DNA from: Candidatus Poseidonia sp.
Lineage (GTDB): Archaea; Thermoplasmatota; Poseidoniia; Poseidoniales; Poseidoniaceae
Length of the DNA: 32,824 nt
Direction of reading: 5' to 3'
Assembly (NCBI GenBank): GCA_022426155.1
Contig: JAKMEE010000040.1
Coordinates: forward strand, 1 to 32,824
Position numbers and translations under genes: made by a program
Part shown: positions 9,027-17,598 of the stretch, in pieces
Layout of the letters: each line of letters begins with the position of its first letter
Position numbering within the stretch: position 1 is the stretch's first letter
The notes under the pieces: generated by a model
Told to the model about the DNA's origin: nothing
Database searches by the model: none
Seen by the model: only the letters and a program-made list of their open reading frames with translations

Positions 9027-10649
9027 ATGTATGGAAACGGACAAGCCCCAATTTTTATCCTGAAAGATGGAACACAACGTACTCGTGGTCGAACAGCGCA
9101 ATCAAACAACATTGCTGCAGCCAAGGCTGTTGCTGATGCTGTCCGTTCAACCTTAGGCCCAAAGGGAATGGACAAGATGCTCGTTGACTCGATGGGCGAT
9201 GTCGTTATCACCAATGATGGTGCGACCATTCTCAAGGAAATGGATATTGAACATCCAGCTGCTAAAATGATCATTGAAGTTGCTAAGACACAAGAACAAC
9301 ATTGCTTTGATGGAACGACCTCAGCAGTCATTCTCTCGGGTGAATTGCTCAAGCGTAGTGAAGATTTGATTGAACAAAACGTTCATCCTACCGTGATTTG
9401 TGAAGGGTTCCGTTTGGCAGCAGAGCGAGCAATTGGATTGCTTGAAGGCCACGGAATCGCAACCGATAACGACGATAGCGTACTACTTGAAGTCGCTAAG
9501 ACCGCTTTAACTGGAAAATCAGCAGGTGCTGTAAAATCCTTCATGGCAGACATCTGTGTGCGTGCAGTTAACGCTGTCGGGCTTCTTGAAGACGGTGAAC
9601 GCATGGTCGATCTCTCTGATATCAAGGTGGAAAAGCGACAAGGCGGATCCATCAAAGATTCAAGCCTCATCGACGGAATTTTGCTCGATAAGGAGCGAGT
9701 CCATGCCGGCATGCCTCGAACCATGGCCAATGCAAAGATTGCCTTGATTAATTCAGCTATTGAGGTCAAAAAGACCGAAGTGGATGCTAAAATTCAGATT
9801 ACTGACCCTAACCAATTAGCACTTTTCCTTGAAGAAGAGGAGAATTATATTCGACATCTTGTGGACAAAATTGAAGCTGCAGGTGCAAATGTCCTTATCT
9901 GTCAGAAAGGCATCGATGAACTGGCACAACACTACTTCTCTAAGAAAGGTATTTTCGCCATTCGTCGGGCTAAGAAATCTGACATGGAAGCACTTGCAAA
10001 GGCCACCGGAGGGAGCATTATCACCAATCTTGAAGATCTTTCAGACGCAGACTTGGGCCGTGCGGCTAAGGTTGAAGAAAAGAAAATCGGTGAATCTGAT
10101 ATGACATTCATTACTGGATGCCCAGAAGCCAAATCTGTATCCGTGCTCCTTCGTGGTGGAACCGAACACGTGGTTGATGAAATCCGCCGTGCATTCGATG
10201 ACGCTGTTGGTGTTGTCTCCGTTGCATGGGAAGATGGAGCAGTCCTCACAGGTGGAGGAAGCGTTCTTGCAGCCCTCTCCAGAGATTTGCGCACCTACGC
10301 CGAAACCGTTGGAGGGCGTGAACAGATGGCCATAGAAGCCTTTGCCTCTGCTCTTGAAATCATTCCCCGAACCCTCGCAGAAAATGCTGGCCTCGACCCC
10401 GTTACAACTCTGATTGAACTTCGCAAAGCACATGCAGATGGCCATCATCATGCTGGAATTAACGTCTATGAAGGCGGTGTTGTTGACATGAAAGAAAGCC
10501 ATGTGGTTGAGCCACTACGAGTGGTGGAACAAGCCATTCAATCTGCAACCGAAACGGCCATTATGATTTTGCGCATTGACGATGTCATCTCGTCCAAGGG
10601 TGTCTCGATGGGAGATGGCATGGGCGACATGGGCGATTTCAACATGTGA
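9027..10649 (+). CDS. thermosome subunit (group II chaperonin, Cpn60/TCP-1)
   Basis: A 540-residue ATP-driven protein-folding chaperonin subunit that builds a double-ring cage with a built-in lid. Family motifs are [11 protein letters not shown] (44-54), NDGATIL with Asp64, DGTT with Asp95 (ATP and Mg binding) and [12 protein letters not shown] with Asp403 (water activation for hydrolysis). The motif normally written GDGTT reads CFDGTT here, so the first glycine is phenylalanine. The usual Gly-Gly-Met-rich tail is replaced by a short tail [21 protein letters not shown] precedes the start, which is the usual length-defining ATG (MYGNGQAP). It is a stand-alone gene 69 bases after the surface protein gene. 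Confidence 0.96.
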   Translation: MYGNGQAPIFILKDGTQRTRGRTAQSNNIAAAKAVADAVRSTLGPKGMDKMLVDSMGDVVITNDGATILKEMDIEHPAAKMIIEVAKTQEQHCFDGTTSAVILSGELLKRSEDLIEQNVHPTVICEGFRLAAERAIGLLEGHGIATDNDDSVLLEVAKTALTGKSAGAVKSFMADICVRAVNAVGLLEDGERMVDLSDIKVEKRQGGSIKDSSLIDGILLDKERVHAGMPRTMANAKIALINSAIEVKKTEVDAKIQITDPNQLALFLEEEENYIRHLVDKIEAAGANVLICQKGIDELAQHYFSKKGIFAIRRAKKSDMEALAKATGGSIITNLEDLSDADLGRAAKVEEKKIGESDMTFITGCPEAKSVSVLLRGGTEHVVDEIRRAFDDAVGVVSVAWEDGAVLTGGGSVLAALSRDLRTYAETVGGREQMAIEAFASALEIIPRTLAENAGLDPVTTLIELRKAHADGHHHAGINVYEGGVVDMKESHVVEPLRVVEQAIQSATETAIMILRIDDVISSKGVSMGDGMGDMGDFNM

Positions 10650-10789
10650 TGTTGGCATATTTTGATGGTAGTTTTCACCTCATAATATGAACTTCAGAAC
10701 CCCGAAATCCTCGTGGACAAATCATAACCTTCAAAGGCCACTCAACGGTGGGAAGATTACTCACAGAGTGTGAGCGCGAGGTCGTCCAG
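10650..10789 (+). promoter_or_regulatory. upstream region of the redox gene pair with a TATA-like box
   Basis: This 140-base gap holds CATAATATGA at 10681-10690, a plausible TATA box with start of transcription about 25 bases downstream. GAGGTCGTCC at 10779-10788 is the ribosome binding site that selects ATG 10790 over the earlier in-frame GTG at 10748. No clear terminator for the thermosome gene was seen. Confidence 0.4.
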
Positions 10790-12757
10790 ATGGCAATTGT
10801 TGCAAAAGTATGGATTGACGAAGATTGCATCACCTGTGATGCGTGTCAGGATATTTGTCCTGAAGTCTTCGAAGTTACCGATGATTCTTCAATGATTTTG
10901 GCAGCCGTTCGCACTGACGGAACCTTTGATCGAAATGCGGGTGGTTCTCCGTTGGTTGGCAGCCTGGGCACCGATCTTGGAGATGTTATCATCGAAGCAG
11001 CCGAAGCTTGCCCCGTTGAAGTCATCAAGTACGAACTGGTCACCGAAGGCGGTGATGCACCTGCCGTCGAAGCTGAAGCACCTGCCGTTGAAGCACCAGT
11101 TGCAGCCGTGGCTGCGGTCGCACCTGCCGCAGGAGCATCTGAAGCCCTGAATGCAATCTTTTCTGGTGACAGAAGTCTGAACATCCTCTTTGGCTCCCAA
11201 ACTGGTAACGCCGCAGGTCTTGCAGAAAAGACCGCTAAGATGGCAGCAAATTTTGGTTTAGAACCCAACATCATTGACATGGATGGATTCGACCCTTCTT
11301 CTCTTGCATCAATGAAGCGAGTGATGATCATCACATCCACTTGGGGCGAAGGTGAGATGCCCGACAATGCCGAAGATGCTTGGAACGCCATCAATGCCAA
11401 AGGGCCCGCATTGGCCAACACTCAATTCTCTGTTTGTGCCATTGGCGACACCTCCTATGATGAATACTGCAAAGCAGGTCATGACTGGAACGACAAGCTC
11501 TCCTCACTTGGGGCACAACAAATTCACCCCATCCAAGAGTGTGATGTTGACTTTGAACCGGCATGGAAGGTTTGGGTGGCTGAAGCGCTACCAAAACTTG
11601 CGTGTGTAGATTCATCCGGTGGCTTCCTCGAAGAATTACTCGAGGAAATGGTTGCTTACGGTGCTGGCGATGATGACGGGGCTGTTGAAGGCGACTTCAC
11701 TCCCGGCGTGATTGAACGAGCAGAACTGAACATCACCGTTGAAATCTTCCGCTATTGCCCCGAAGCCGCAGAATCTGGCTGGGATACACTCGCTTGTACC
11801 GTTCCAGGGCACGCCACAGTTCAGGACCTTCTTCTCAACATGCAACAAAACGTTGACGGCAGTCTTGCTTTCCGTCGTGGCTCTGGTGCTGGAACACCGA
11901 CTACGGGTGTTCGTGTCAACGGCCGTGTGGCGCTCTCAGATGCGACCATGGTGAGTGATTTGACCACAGATGGGGGACATGTCAAGATTGAACCTCTTCC
12001 CGGCCATCCCGTAGTACGTGATCTCATTGTGGATACTTCTCGATATGAAAACCACCGAAGCCGTGCTGAACCATGGATGCGAACTGATCCACGTGAAGGA
12101 GCCCGTCTACCGTCAGGAGCGGCCATGGGGGCCATGGACCCTGCTTTGGCTACAGGCCTCCATCAAGCAGGAGATGTTCTTTCCTTCCAACTCATACAAG
12201 CTATGTCCGATACCATTGCGCATGACCCTCATTACGAGGGCCCCGGTGTTCACTTCCAACAATGGCTCCGCGCTATGGACCCAAGAACCAGCGAAGTTCA
12301 ACGTCGAACCCTTCTCAAATCTCTCCAAGAAAAGGACGGAGTATGGTCTGAAGCCGACCATGCCAGTCTTATGCGCTACGGTGAAGACGGTCGGTTGGCT
12401 GCTAAAGGGCTGAACGACGCTCGAGGTGCTTTGTTGAATCAATCTCGTTATGCTGGTAAATCTGGGCGCTTGGTCAAGTGGTACGGTCGAAGTGTCAAAT
12501 GGTCTGGTAAGGTCAACGAAACCACCCTTTACCGTCAGGTTCTCGGACCACTCGGATTGGTTGGAAACATCTTCAGCGGTGTATCCGCACGAATGGCTTT
12601 GGCCTTCACTCGTAACGGTGCACCTCCCATTCGCAGTCTACAAGCCCTTTTGCTTCCTCCAGCAGGAGTTGGTCGCATTCCAAACATGATCAATAGCAAA
12701 GTGGAACATTACCACGAGGTCGTCAGCCTCTTCAATGAAATTGACCAGCGGTTCTGA
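10790..12757 (+). CDS. ferredoxin-flavodoxin-SdhB-like fusion protein with a cysteine-free SdhB part
   Basis: A 655-residue fusion. Residues 1-85 are a single-cluster ferredoxin: C13-x2-C16-x2-C19-x3-C23-P and later C74-P, the Thermotoga-type pattern. An Ala/Pro/Val linker (about 88-117) follows. Residues 128-270 are a CysJ-like flavodoxin (SQTGNAAG at 136-143, STWGEGEMP at 183-191, AIGDTSY at 217-223), predicted to bind FMN. Residues 314-550 align by eye with SdhB/TfrB (DGSLAFRRG, VRVNGRVAL, KIEPLPGHPVVRDLIVD, HDPHYEGPG, DGVW). Yet the [2Fe-2S] ligands fall at S365, P370, G373 and D384, and the later cluster motifs are also empty. About 100 further residues follow, with no membrane helix. 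No NAD(P)H domain is present. It is probably a cytoplasmic electron carrier or scaffold whose SdhB fold no longer holds clusters. The next gene is coupled to it by TGAGGTGAAATC. Confidence 0.85.
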   Translation: MAIVAKVWIDEDCITCDACQDICPEVFEVTDDSSMILAAVRTDGTFDRNAGGSPLVGSLGTDLGDVIIEAAEACPVEVIKYELVTEGGDAPAVEAEAPAVEAPVAAVAAVAPAAGASEALNAIFSGDRSLNILFGSQTGNAAGLAEKTAKMAANFGLEPNIIDMDGFDPSSLASMKRVMIITSTWGEGEMPDNAEDAWNAINAKGPALANTQFSVCAIGDTSYDEYCKAGHDWNDKLSSLGAQQIHPIQECDVDFEPAWKVWVAEALPKLACVDSSGGFLEELLEEMVAYGAGDDDGAVEGDFTPGVIERAELNITVEIFRYCPEAAESGWDTLACTVPGHATVQDLLLNMQQNVDGSLAFRRGSGAGTPTTGVRVNGRVALSDATMVSDLTTDGGHVKIEPLPGHPVVRDLIVDTSRYENHRSRAEPWMRTDPREGARLPSGAAMGAMDPALATGLHQAGDVLSFQLIQAMSDTIAHDPHYEGPGVHFQQWLRAMDPRTSEVQRRTLLKSLQEKDGVWSEADHASLMRYGEDGRLAAKGLNDARGALLNQSRYAGKSGRLVKWYGRSVKWSGKVNETTLYRQVLGPLGLVGNIFSGVSARMALAFTRNGAPPIRSLQALLLPPAGVGRIPNMINSKVEHYHEVVSLFNEIDQRF

Positions 12758-12766
12758 GGTGAAATC

Positions 12767-13624
12767 ATGGCAAAGATTGCATATTATCCAGGAAACGTGG
12801 CACGGGCTGGTGCCTCCGAGGTCGAGGACACCATCCAACCCCTCTGTCAGGCTCTCAACATAGAACTCGTAGAACTCCCCCGTGCTAGCAGTGACGGTGG
12901 GAATGTCATCAAGCAAGCCACTCCAAAGTTGCAAGATGCTTTGGTCGCTCGTAATCTTGCTCTTGCCGAATCCAAAGGCCTTGACATTTTGACAGCATGC
13001 GCAAGCAGTCATGCGATTATGTGCAACACTGCGGAAGACATGGTCCGTGACCCAGTTTATGCAAGTACAATCAACAATCTCGTGGTTCGAACCTCTTCCA
13101 TTGAATACATGGGTGAATCAAAATCATGGCATCTTCTTCATTATCTGGTTGAAGAAATTGGATTGGATAAGATTCGTGATGCAGTAAAGAACCCCATCAA
13201 GATGAATGTTGCAGCTTATTACGGTCCTGACATGCAGCGTCAGGGTGCTTGTGGTAACGACGACCCTTTCATGCCCAAGTACATGGAGCAATTGATTGAA
13301 GCTCTAGGGGGGACTCCTGTGGATTACGATTCGAAATGTCAGAGTGTTGGTTCAACCGCCATCCTCAGTCTTGAAGATTCAGCACTTCGAATGACTGCAG
13401 CGGTCTTGTCAGATGCGATTGATTCGGGTGCGGAATTGGTTGTAAGTGCCTGTACAGTGTCTCACGCAAATCTTGACTCCTACCAATCAAAGGCAGGTCG
13501 TGTGGCTGGTAAGTACACCACCGTTCCAGTCTGTCACCTCACTGAACTCGTTGCTTTCGCCCTTGGTTTCTATCCAACACGATTTGCTCAATTGCGAACC
13601 CGTGTACGCTTGATTGGTTCCTGA
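12767..13624 (+). CDS. HdrB/SdhE-like (CCG-domain) protein lacking most Fe-S cysteines
   Basis: The 285 residues follow the HdrB/SdhE plan of two repeats, each normally with C, CC and CxxC ligands for a noncubane [4Fe-4S] cluster. Landmarks of the fold are clear: IAYYPGN at the start, IELVELP, NLALAESKGLDILTAC, MNVAAYYGP, ALGGTPVDY, SGAELVVSACTVSHANLDS. At the expected ligand positions the residues are N10, S41, S42, C78, S81, P154, C191, Q192, C229 and S232, so only three of ten remain. Cluster binding of the usual kind is therefore unlikely. It directly follows the SdhB-like fusion with a shared stop and ribosome binding site, as sdhB-sdhE or tfrB partners do, so the two products probably form a complex. 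The substrate is unknown. Confidence 0.82.
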   Translation: MAKIAYYPGNVARAGASEVEDTIQPLCQALNIELVELPRASSDGGNVIKQATPKLQDALVARNLALAESKGLDILTACASSHAIMCNTAEDMVRDPVYASTINNLVVRTSSIEYMGESKSWHLLHYLVEEIGLDKIRDAVKNPIKMNVAAYYGPDMQRQGACGNDDPFMPKYMEQLIEALGGTPVDYDSKCQSVGSTAILSLEDSALRMTAAVLSDAIDSGAELVVSACTVSHANLDSYQSKAGRVAGKYTTVPVCHLTELVAFALGFYPTRFAQLRTRVRLIGS

Positions 13625-16225
13625 TCACGTTTGTCGTAATCGCTCGTGAACAATTTTTGCGAGTTCTTCAGAACACTCAGCCGTTTGTTTGATCTTCGTC
13701 TCTGAAGCGCTCATGAGCGCTCCGAATGATGGAGAAAAAGCATTCATGATATCTCGTTCTTCTTCTGAAAGATCCTTTATTGCACCCAGAGCAAATGCAA
13801 AGCAGCGGCCGAGGTGTTCCTTCATGTCATCCAACCACGGATGGTTCAATTGACTGTTCTCTTGGATGTTCTGAACTTCGATTGCAGCAGAACGCAATGC
13901 CTGATGCAAGGCTTCATCTTGCTTTTGAGTTGCACTTAACTCCTGTTGAAACCTCTCCAATAGATCATGCTCTCTACGCGCTGCTACAGCAATGAAATGA
14001 GCCGATTCTTCAGCATTTTTTGTCATCATGACGGGAATGCCAAGGTCCAGGCTTACGTGGGCGAGTGCTCCCAAGACAGCATTGGGGTGCAAGGCAAGTT
14101 CGCGTTCATTTCCAGTCTCAATGAGAAGTAAAGGACGGGTAGCACTTGCTTTGAGTGCACGGGCTTGTCGCAACAATCTTCCATTCTTGATTGAAGCAAG
14201 TAAATCCCTTGCAGTCTTCCGCTCTATAAGAATTCTATCAGAGAGGCGAAGGTCCCCATAGGGCAGCCGAGTAAGTTGTGTTTTGAACCCCAATCCTTTG
14301 AGATAAGCAGGAAGAGTTGAGTTTGCCTCTCGATGGTCGATGAGGATGAGGTCTTGATTTCCTTTCAAAGCATTGAGTTCTTCAATCTCCTGTAAACTTG
14401 CGTTTAGGACAACATCAATCGCATCTTGTGTCTGTGATATTAACGCTTCACTTTGTTCAGTGGAACCAGGCATGAAGGAATCCAATGCAGTCTGATGCTT
14501 TGGTCTCATCTCTGCAGGTGTCAACCGTGGGGCAAGGCGAGGTTGGGCTTTGGACAAACCCTCTGGAGTTTCTTTGGATATCTTTTCTTCTTGGATTTGC
14601 AATTTTGCATCATCTAAGGCCGAATCCAAAAACTCCTGCGCACTTTGCAACCCTTCTTCGCTTTGAACAGAAAAGGCCTCAAGAGCATCGTCACGGTCCT
14701 TAACATGGTACACCTTTCTCTGAATTGTATTCCCTTCAAGAATACGGTACATGTTCCGCTCTTGATGCTGTGATGCAGTATGGACGTACATGTCGCGAGT
14801 GTCCTTTGTGATCAGCACATGTACGGCACCTGCTCGTTGCCGAGCCGTCCTTCCTCGTCGTTGTATGGCACGAATGGCACTGGGGACAGGTTCGTAGAGA
14901 ATAACCAAATCTGCTGCCGGAACATCCAATCCTTCTTCTCCCACAGAGGTGGCCACCAGGACGTTGATTTCACCCTCTCTGAATCGTTGCAATTGGGCTA
15001 TTTGCTGCTTTTGAGTCATTCCTTTTTGCTTTCCTCGGGTCGATTGGCCAATGAATTGTGCAGCCCGAATGAGTGGTTCACCGACGAATTCATTGAGGAG
15101 ATGGGCGACTGTGTCACGGAATTCAGTGAATACCAGGACTTTACCTTCCGGTTTTTGTGTCAGTTCATTGATCAATAATTCCTTCACAATGGCTGATTTT
15201 GGATGTAATTCATCAACATCGCTCAACGCCTTTCGGAGGTCGTGCGTCACTTGTAAGGAGAGAAACCGATTCTTACTTTTGTCCTGGCGACCATCTTCCT
15301 CTGCCCTGTCAAGGAAACGTTGAGCAACATTTGTACCTTGGGTTCGGAAGAGATTCAGCAACATGTGGGCTCTCCGTAGATCAGCCACTCTTCGAGCGGC
15401 ATCGTACCCACGTACGTCACGTTGCGCAATGGCCCGACTGGCTCGAAGTTGTGCACGCTCTATGTCACTGGAGGCCACATGTTCTTTGGGTGCAAGAAAC
15501 CCCAGGTTCTGGAGATGTTTGACTTCTGATGTAAAGTGTGCTTCAAGTGGACGTATCAGAGTGGATAGAGTCGATGGTATGTCCAAGAAATGCAAGTTCA
15601 TTTCCATATCTACATCGAATGGCTTGACCAATGGCTCGTCACGTTTGGCAACATCAAGCTTGTAAGTACCTAGCCGAGTCATCACTTCGAGGATGTGCTT
15701 TGAATTCGAACCCGGGCTTGCAGTTGCTGCCAACACACGGGCACGATCTTGTGACTGTATGAACAAGTTTCCAACCTGAGCGTAGGCATGGTTGCCTGTG
15801 GCGTGGTGTGCTTCATCAACAATGAGTAAGCCGACATCGGCAAGGTCAATATTTCCACTCATGGCGTCATTGCGAATGACTTGGGGCGTTGCCATGACCA
15901 CGGTTGCGGAGGCCCACAAGGATGCCCGCTTCCCTGGAGCGGTTTCACCAGTATAGGCAATGATTGACTCATTTGGTATGTTCAGGCGTTCTTGGGCCAT
16001 TCGACGTTGTTGATCAACCAAGCCAGTTGTTGGAGCAATGAGAACTATTTTCTGTGCTCCCGTGCGCAGGAATTCTGCCATCACCATCCACTCAACCGCC
16101 GTTTTACCAAATCCAGTAGGCATCACCATCAGGGTCGACGCAGAGAGGGCTTTTTTCAAGGAACGTAATTGATAGGCACGAGCTTCAACCCCTTCGTTAA
16201 GGAATGGATGAACCACAGTTGCCAT
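13625..16225 (-). CDS. Hef/FANCM-like DNA helicase fused to XPF-type (ERCC4) nuclease
   Basis: An 866-residue superfamily 2 helicase-nuclease for processing stalled or branched replication structures. The N-terminal helicase has Walker A PTGFGKT (36-42), motif II VDEAHH (136-141), motif III-like ATASPGS, FTEFRDT (366-372), SVGEEGLDVP and motif VI QRRGRTAR (455-462). A charged linker (about 515-620) leads to an ERCC4 nuclease (about 626-750) with IDHREA, then GD (657-658), ERK (668-670) and D674, the active-site signature. The C-terminal hundred residues are in the position of the tandem helix-hairpin-helix domain but the hairpins are not obvious. It is the only minus-strand gene here. Its stop directly abuts that of the HdrB-like gene, and its start faces the ribosomal promoter region. 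Confidence 0.93.
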   Translation of the reverse strand: MATVVHPFLNEGVEARAYQLRSLKKALSASTLMVMPTGFGKTAVEWMVMAEFLRTGAQKIVLIAPTTGLVDQQRRMAQERLNIPNESIIAYTGETAPGKRASLWASATVVMATPQVIRNDAMSGNIDLADVGLLIVDEAHHATGNHAYAQVGNLFIQSQDRARVLAATASPGSNSKHILEVMTRLGTYKLDVAKRDEPLVKPFDVDMEMNLHFLDIPSTLSTLIRPLEAHFTSEVKHLQNLGFLAPKEHVASSDIERAQLRASRAIAQRDVRGYDAARRVADLRRAHMLLNLFRTQGTNVAQRFLDRAEEDGRQDKSKNRFLSLQVTHDLRKALSDVDELHPKSAIVKELLINELTQKPEGKVLVFTEFRDTVAHLLNEFVGEPLIRAAQFIGQSTRGKQKGMTQKQQIAQLQRFREGEINVLVATSVGEEGLDVPAADLVILYEPVPSAIRAIQRRGRTARQRAGAVHVLITKDTRDMYVHTASQHQERNMYRILEGNTIQRKVYHVKDRDDALEAFSVQSEEGLQSAQEFLDSALDDAKLQIQEEKISKETPEGLSKAQPRLAPRLTPAEMRPKHQTALDSFMPGSTEQSEALISQTQDAIDVVLNASLQEIEELNALKGNQDLILIDHREANSTLPAYLKGLGFKTQLTRLPYGDLRLSDRILIERKTARDLLASIKNGRLLRQARALKASATRPLLLIETGNERELALHPNAVLGALAHVSLDLGIPVMMTKNAEESAHFIAVAARREHDLLERFQQELSATQKQDEALHQALRSAAIEVQNIQENSQLNHPWLDDMKEHLGRCFAFALGAIKDLSEEERDIMNAFSPSFGALMSASETKIKQTAECSEELAKIVHERLRQT

Positions 16226-16576
16226 GATTTGAACTTCCAGTCAAGGGTTCAAAAGGATGATGTGCAGGTCTCCACAAATGAGTGAAACTGAATGAATCAC
16301 TTCAGCAAAAAAGTTTGATAACCCGCTTCTCACCTCGCGTTTCACGCTACGGCTACCGAATAGCCGACCGAACCGCTCATATATGGGAGGTAAGTCGGAA
16401 GGATGCTCAAAGGTGAGCAGCCAGACACAGTGGGCCATCCTCGAAGGACCCCAATCGTTCTGTTCCCCACTCGTGGGAATGGGACTCAGTGTCACGGCTT
16501 CTACACTAGAAAAGCCCTCGTACGCCCCCCTTGCGGTGGGGCCAATGCGCTGTAAAAAACACTGGAGGTATCCAAG
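16226..16576 (+). promoter_or_regulatory. divergent promoter region and leader of the ribosomal protein cluster
   Basis: The 351-base gap between the minus-strand helicase gene and L3 has a TATA-like CATATATG at 16378-16385. This would start transcription around 16408-16412, just before a folded leader. A second AT-rich candidate is AAAAAAGTTTGATAA (about 16307-16322). L3 is preceded by CTGGAGGTATCC as ribosome binding site. A promoter for the minus-strand gene must also lie here, but no convincing box was seen. Confidence 0.45.
16419..16543 (+). ncRNA. potentially structured 5' leader of the ribosomal protein operon
   Basis: Pairing by eye gives an outer stem AGCC (16419-16422) with GGCT (16496-16499), continued by GACAC (16424-16428) with GTGTC (16489-16493). 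It encloses two hairpins. In the first, TGGG (16431-16434) pairs with CCCA (16450-16453) and TCC (16438-16440) with GGA (16446-16448). In the second, TTCCC (16463-16467) pairs with GGGAA (16475-16479). A separate GC-rich hairpin lies at 16525-16543, about 30 bases before the L3 start. This would be a three-way junction at the 5' end of the transcript, a plausible site for autoregulation by a ribosomal protein. No fold was computed. Confidence 0.35.
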
Positions 16577-17596
16577 ATGGCAAAACGAAACCACCCACGC
16601 CGTGGATCAATGGCGTTCAGCCCGCGCAAGCGAGCCAGCCGCCCATTCGGTCACGTCAAGTCGTGGCCGTCAACTGATGCAAGTGACGTTCGAATCCAAG
16701 GATTCGCTGGCTGGAAAGCCGGTATGACGCACATTCTTGCACGAGATTTCAATCCTCGAAGCACTTCCGCTGGCCAGGAAGTCCGAATACCAGTAACCGT
16801 TGTAGAATGCCCCAAGATGCGAATTTTGGGCGTCCGAGGTTACCAAATGACTCCTTATGGAAAGCAAGCAGCTGGCGAGGTTTGGGTCGAGGCCGAGAAA
16901 CTCACCGAAGCATTCCCTGACTTGTTCAACCGCCTTCCAGTTCGTAAGGAGCACGATGCTGAAAAGCACATGGAGAACCTCATGAAGGCAGATCTTTGTG
17001 AAGTTCGCCTCATTGTCGCCACTCAGCCCACAACGCTCAGCAGCGTCCCTACAAAGGTCCCTGATGTGATGGAAATGGGACTTGATGGTGGTACCTTTGA
17101 CGAGCAACTTACCTTTGCCCAGGAGAAATTGGGCGAGGAATATTCCTTTGCAGACGCCTTTGAAGAAGGCGTCCTGACCGACATCGTCGCCGTGACCAAA
17201 GGCTACGGCTGGCAAGGTGTTATCAAGCGATTCGGAGGAAAGCTCCAATCTCACAAGAACTCCAAGAAGCGCCGCCAACACGGAAACATGGGTGCCTTCG
17301 GTGACGGATATGTTCGAAAGACCATCCGTCAAGGTGGACAAACTGGATACCATCAGCGCACTGAATACAACAAGCGTGTTTTGCGTGTGGCCAACCCAGA
17401 AGACCATTCAATCACACCCGCTGGTGGATTCCTCCACTACGGTGAAGTCAAATCTGATTACATCCTTGTGAAGGGAAGTGTCCCCGGACCTGCCAAGCGA
17501 TTGGTTCGATTCCGAGATGCGACACGAGGTTCCGACCGAACCCTCCATGAATACGAAATCACGTACGTGAGTACAGCATCCAAGCAGGGGGCCTGA
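16577..17596 (+). CDS. rpl3: 50S ribosomal protein L3
   Basis: A 339-residue archaeal/eukaryotic-type uL3. It opens with the characteristic MAKRNHPRRGSMAFSPRKRA and contains RFGGKLQSHKNSKKRRQHGN and GYHQRTEYNKR regions typical of the family. L3 binds 23S rRNA, helps initiate large-subunit assembly and reaches the peptidyl transferase centre. The length is normal for Archaea. It is the first gene of the cluster, after a long leader. L3 leading without S10 nearby is the usual archaeal arrangement. It ends two bases before the L4 start. Confidence 0.98.
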   Translation: MAKRNHPRRGSMAFSPRKRASRPFGHVKSWPSTDASDVRIQGFAGWKAGMTHILARDFNPRSTSAGQEVRIPVTVVECPKMRILGVRGYQMTPYGKQAAGEVWVEAEKLTEAFPDLFNRLPVRKEHDAEKHMENLMKADLCEVRLIVATQPTTLSSVPTKVPDVMEMGLDGGTFDEQLTFAQEKLGEEYSFADAFEEGVLTDIVAVTKGYGWQGVIKRFGGKLQSHKNSKKRRQHGNMGAFGDGYVRKTIRQGGQTGYHQRTEYNKRVLRVANPEDHSITPAGGFLHYGEVKSDYILVKGSVPGPAKRLVRFRDATRGSDRTLHEYEITYVSTASKQGA

Positions 17597-17598
17597 AC

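Noticed and set aside
10748-10789. GTG start adding 14 residues to the ferredoxin fusion
   Set aside because: The ferredoxin begins in the family manner at ATG 10790, which has GAGGTCGTCC at the right distance.
16383-16727. Open frame of about 114 codons covering the leader of the ribosomal operon and the start of L3
   Set aside because: It runs out of frame into the certain L3 gene, has no family-like sequence, and its first part coincides with pairing segments of the leader.
16670-17407. Minus-strand open frame of about 245 codons under L3
   Set aside because: Antisense shadow of a certain gene with biased codons; no start signal and no recognisable motif.
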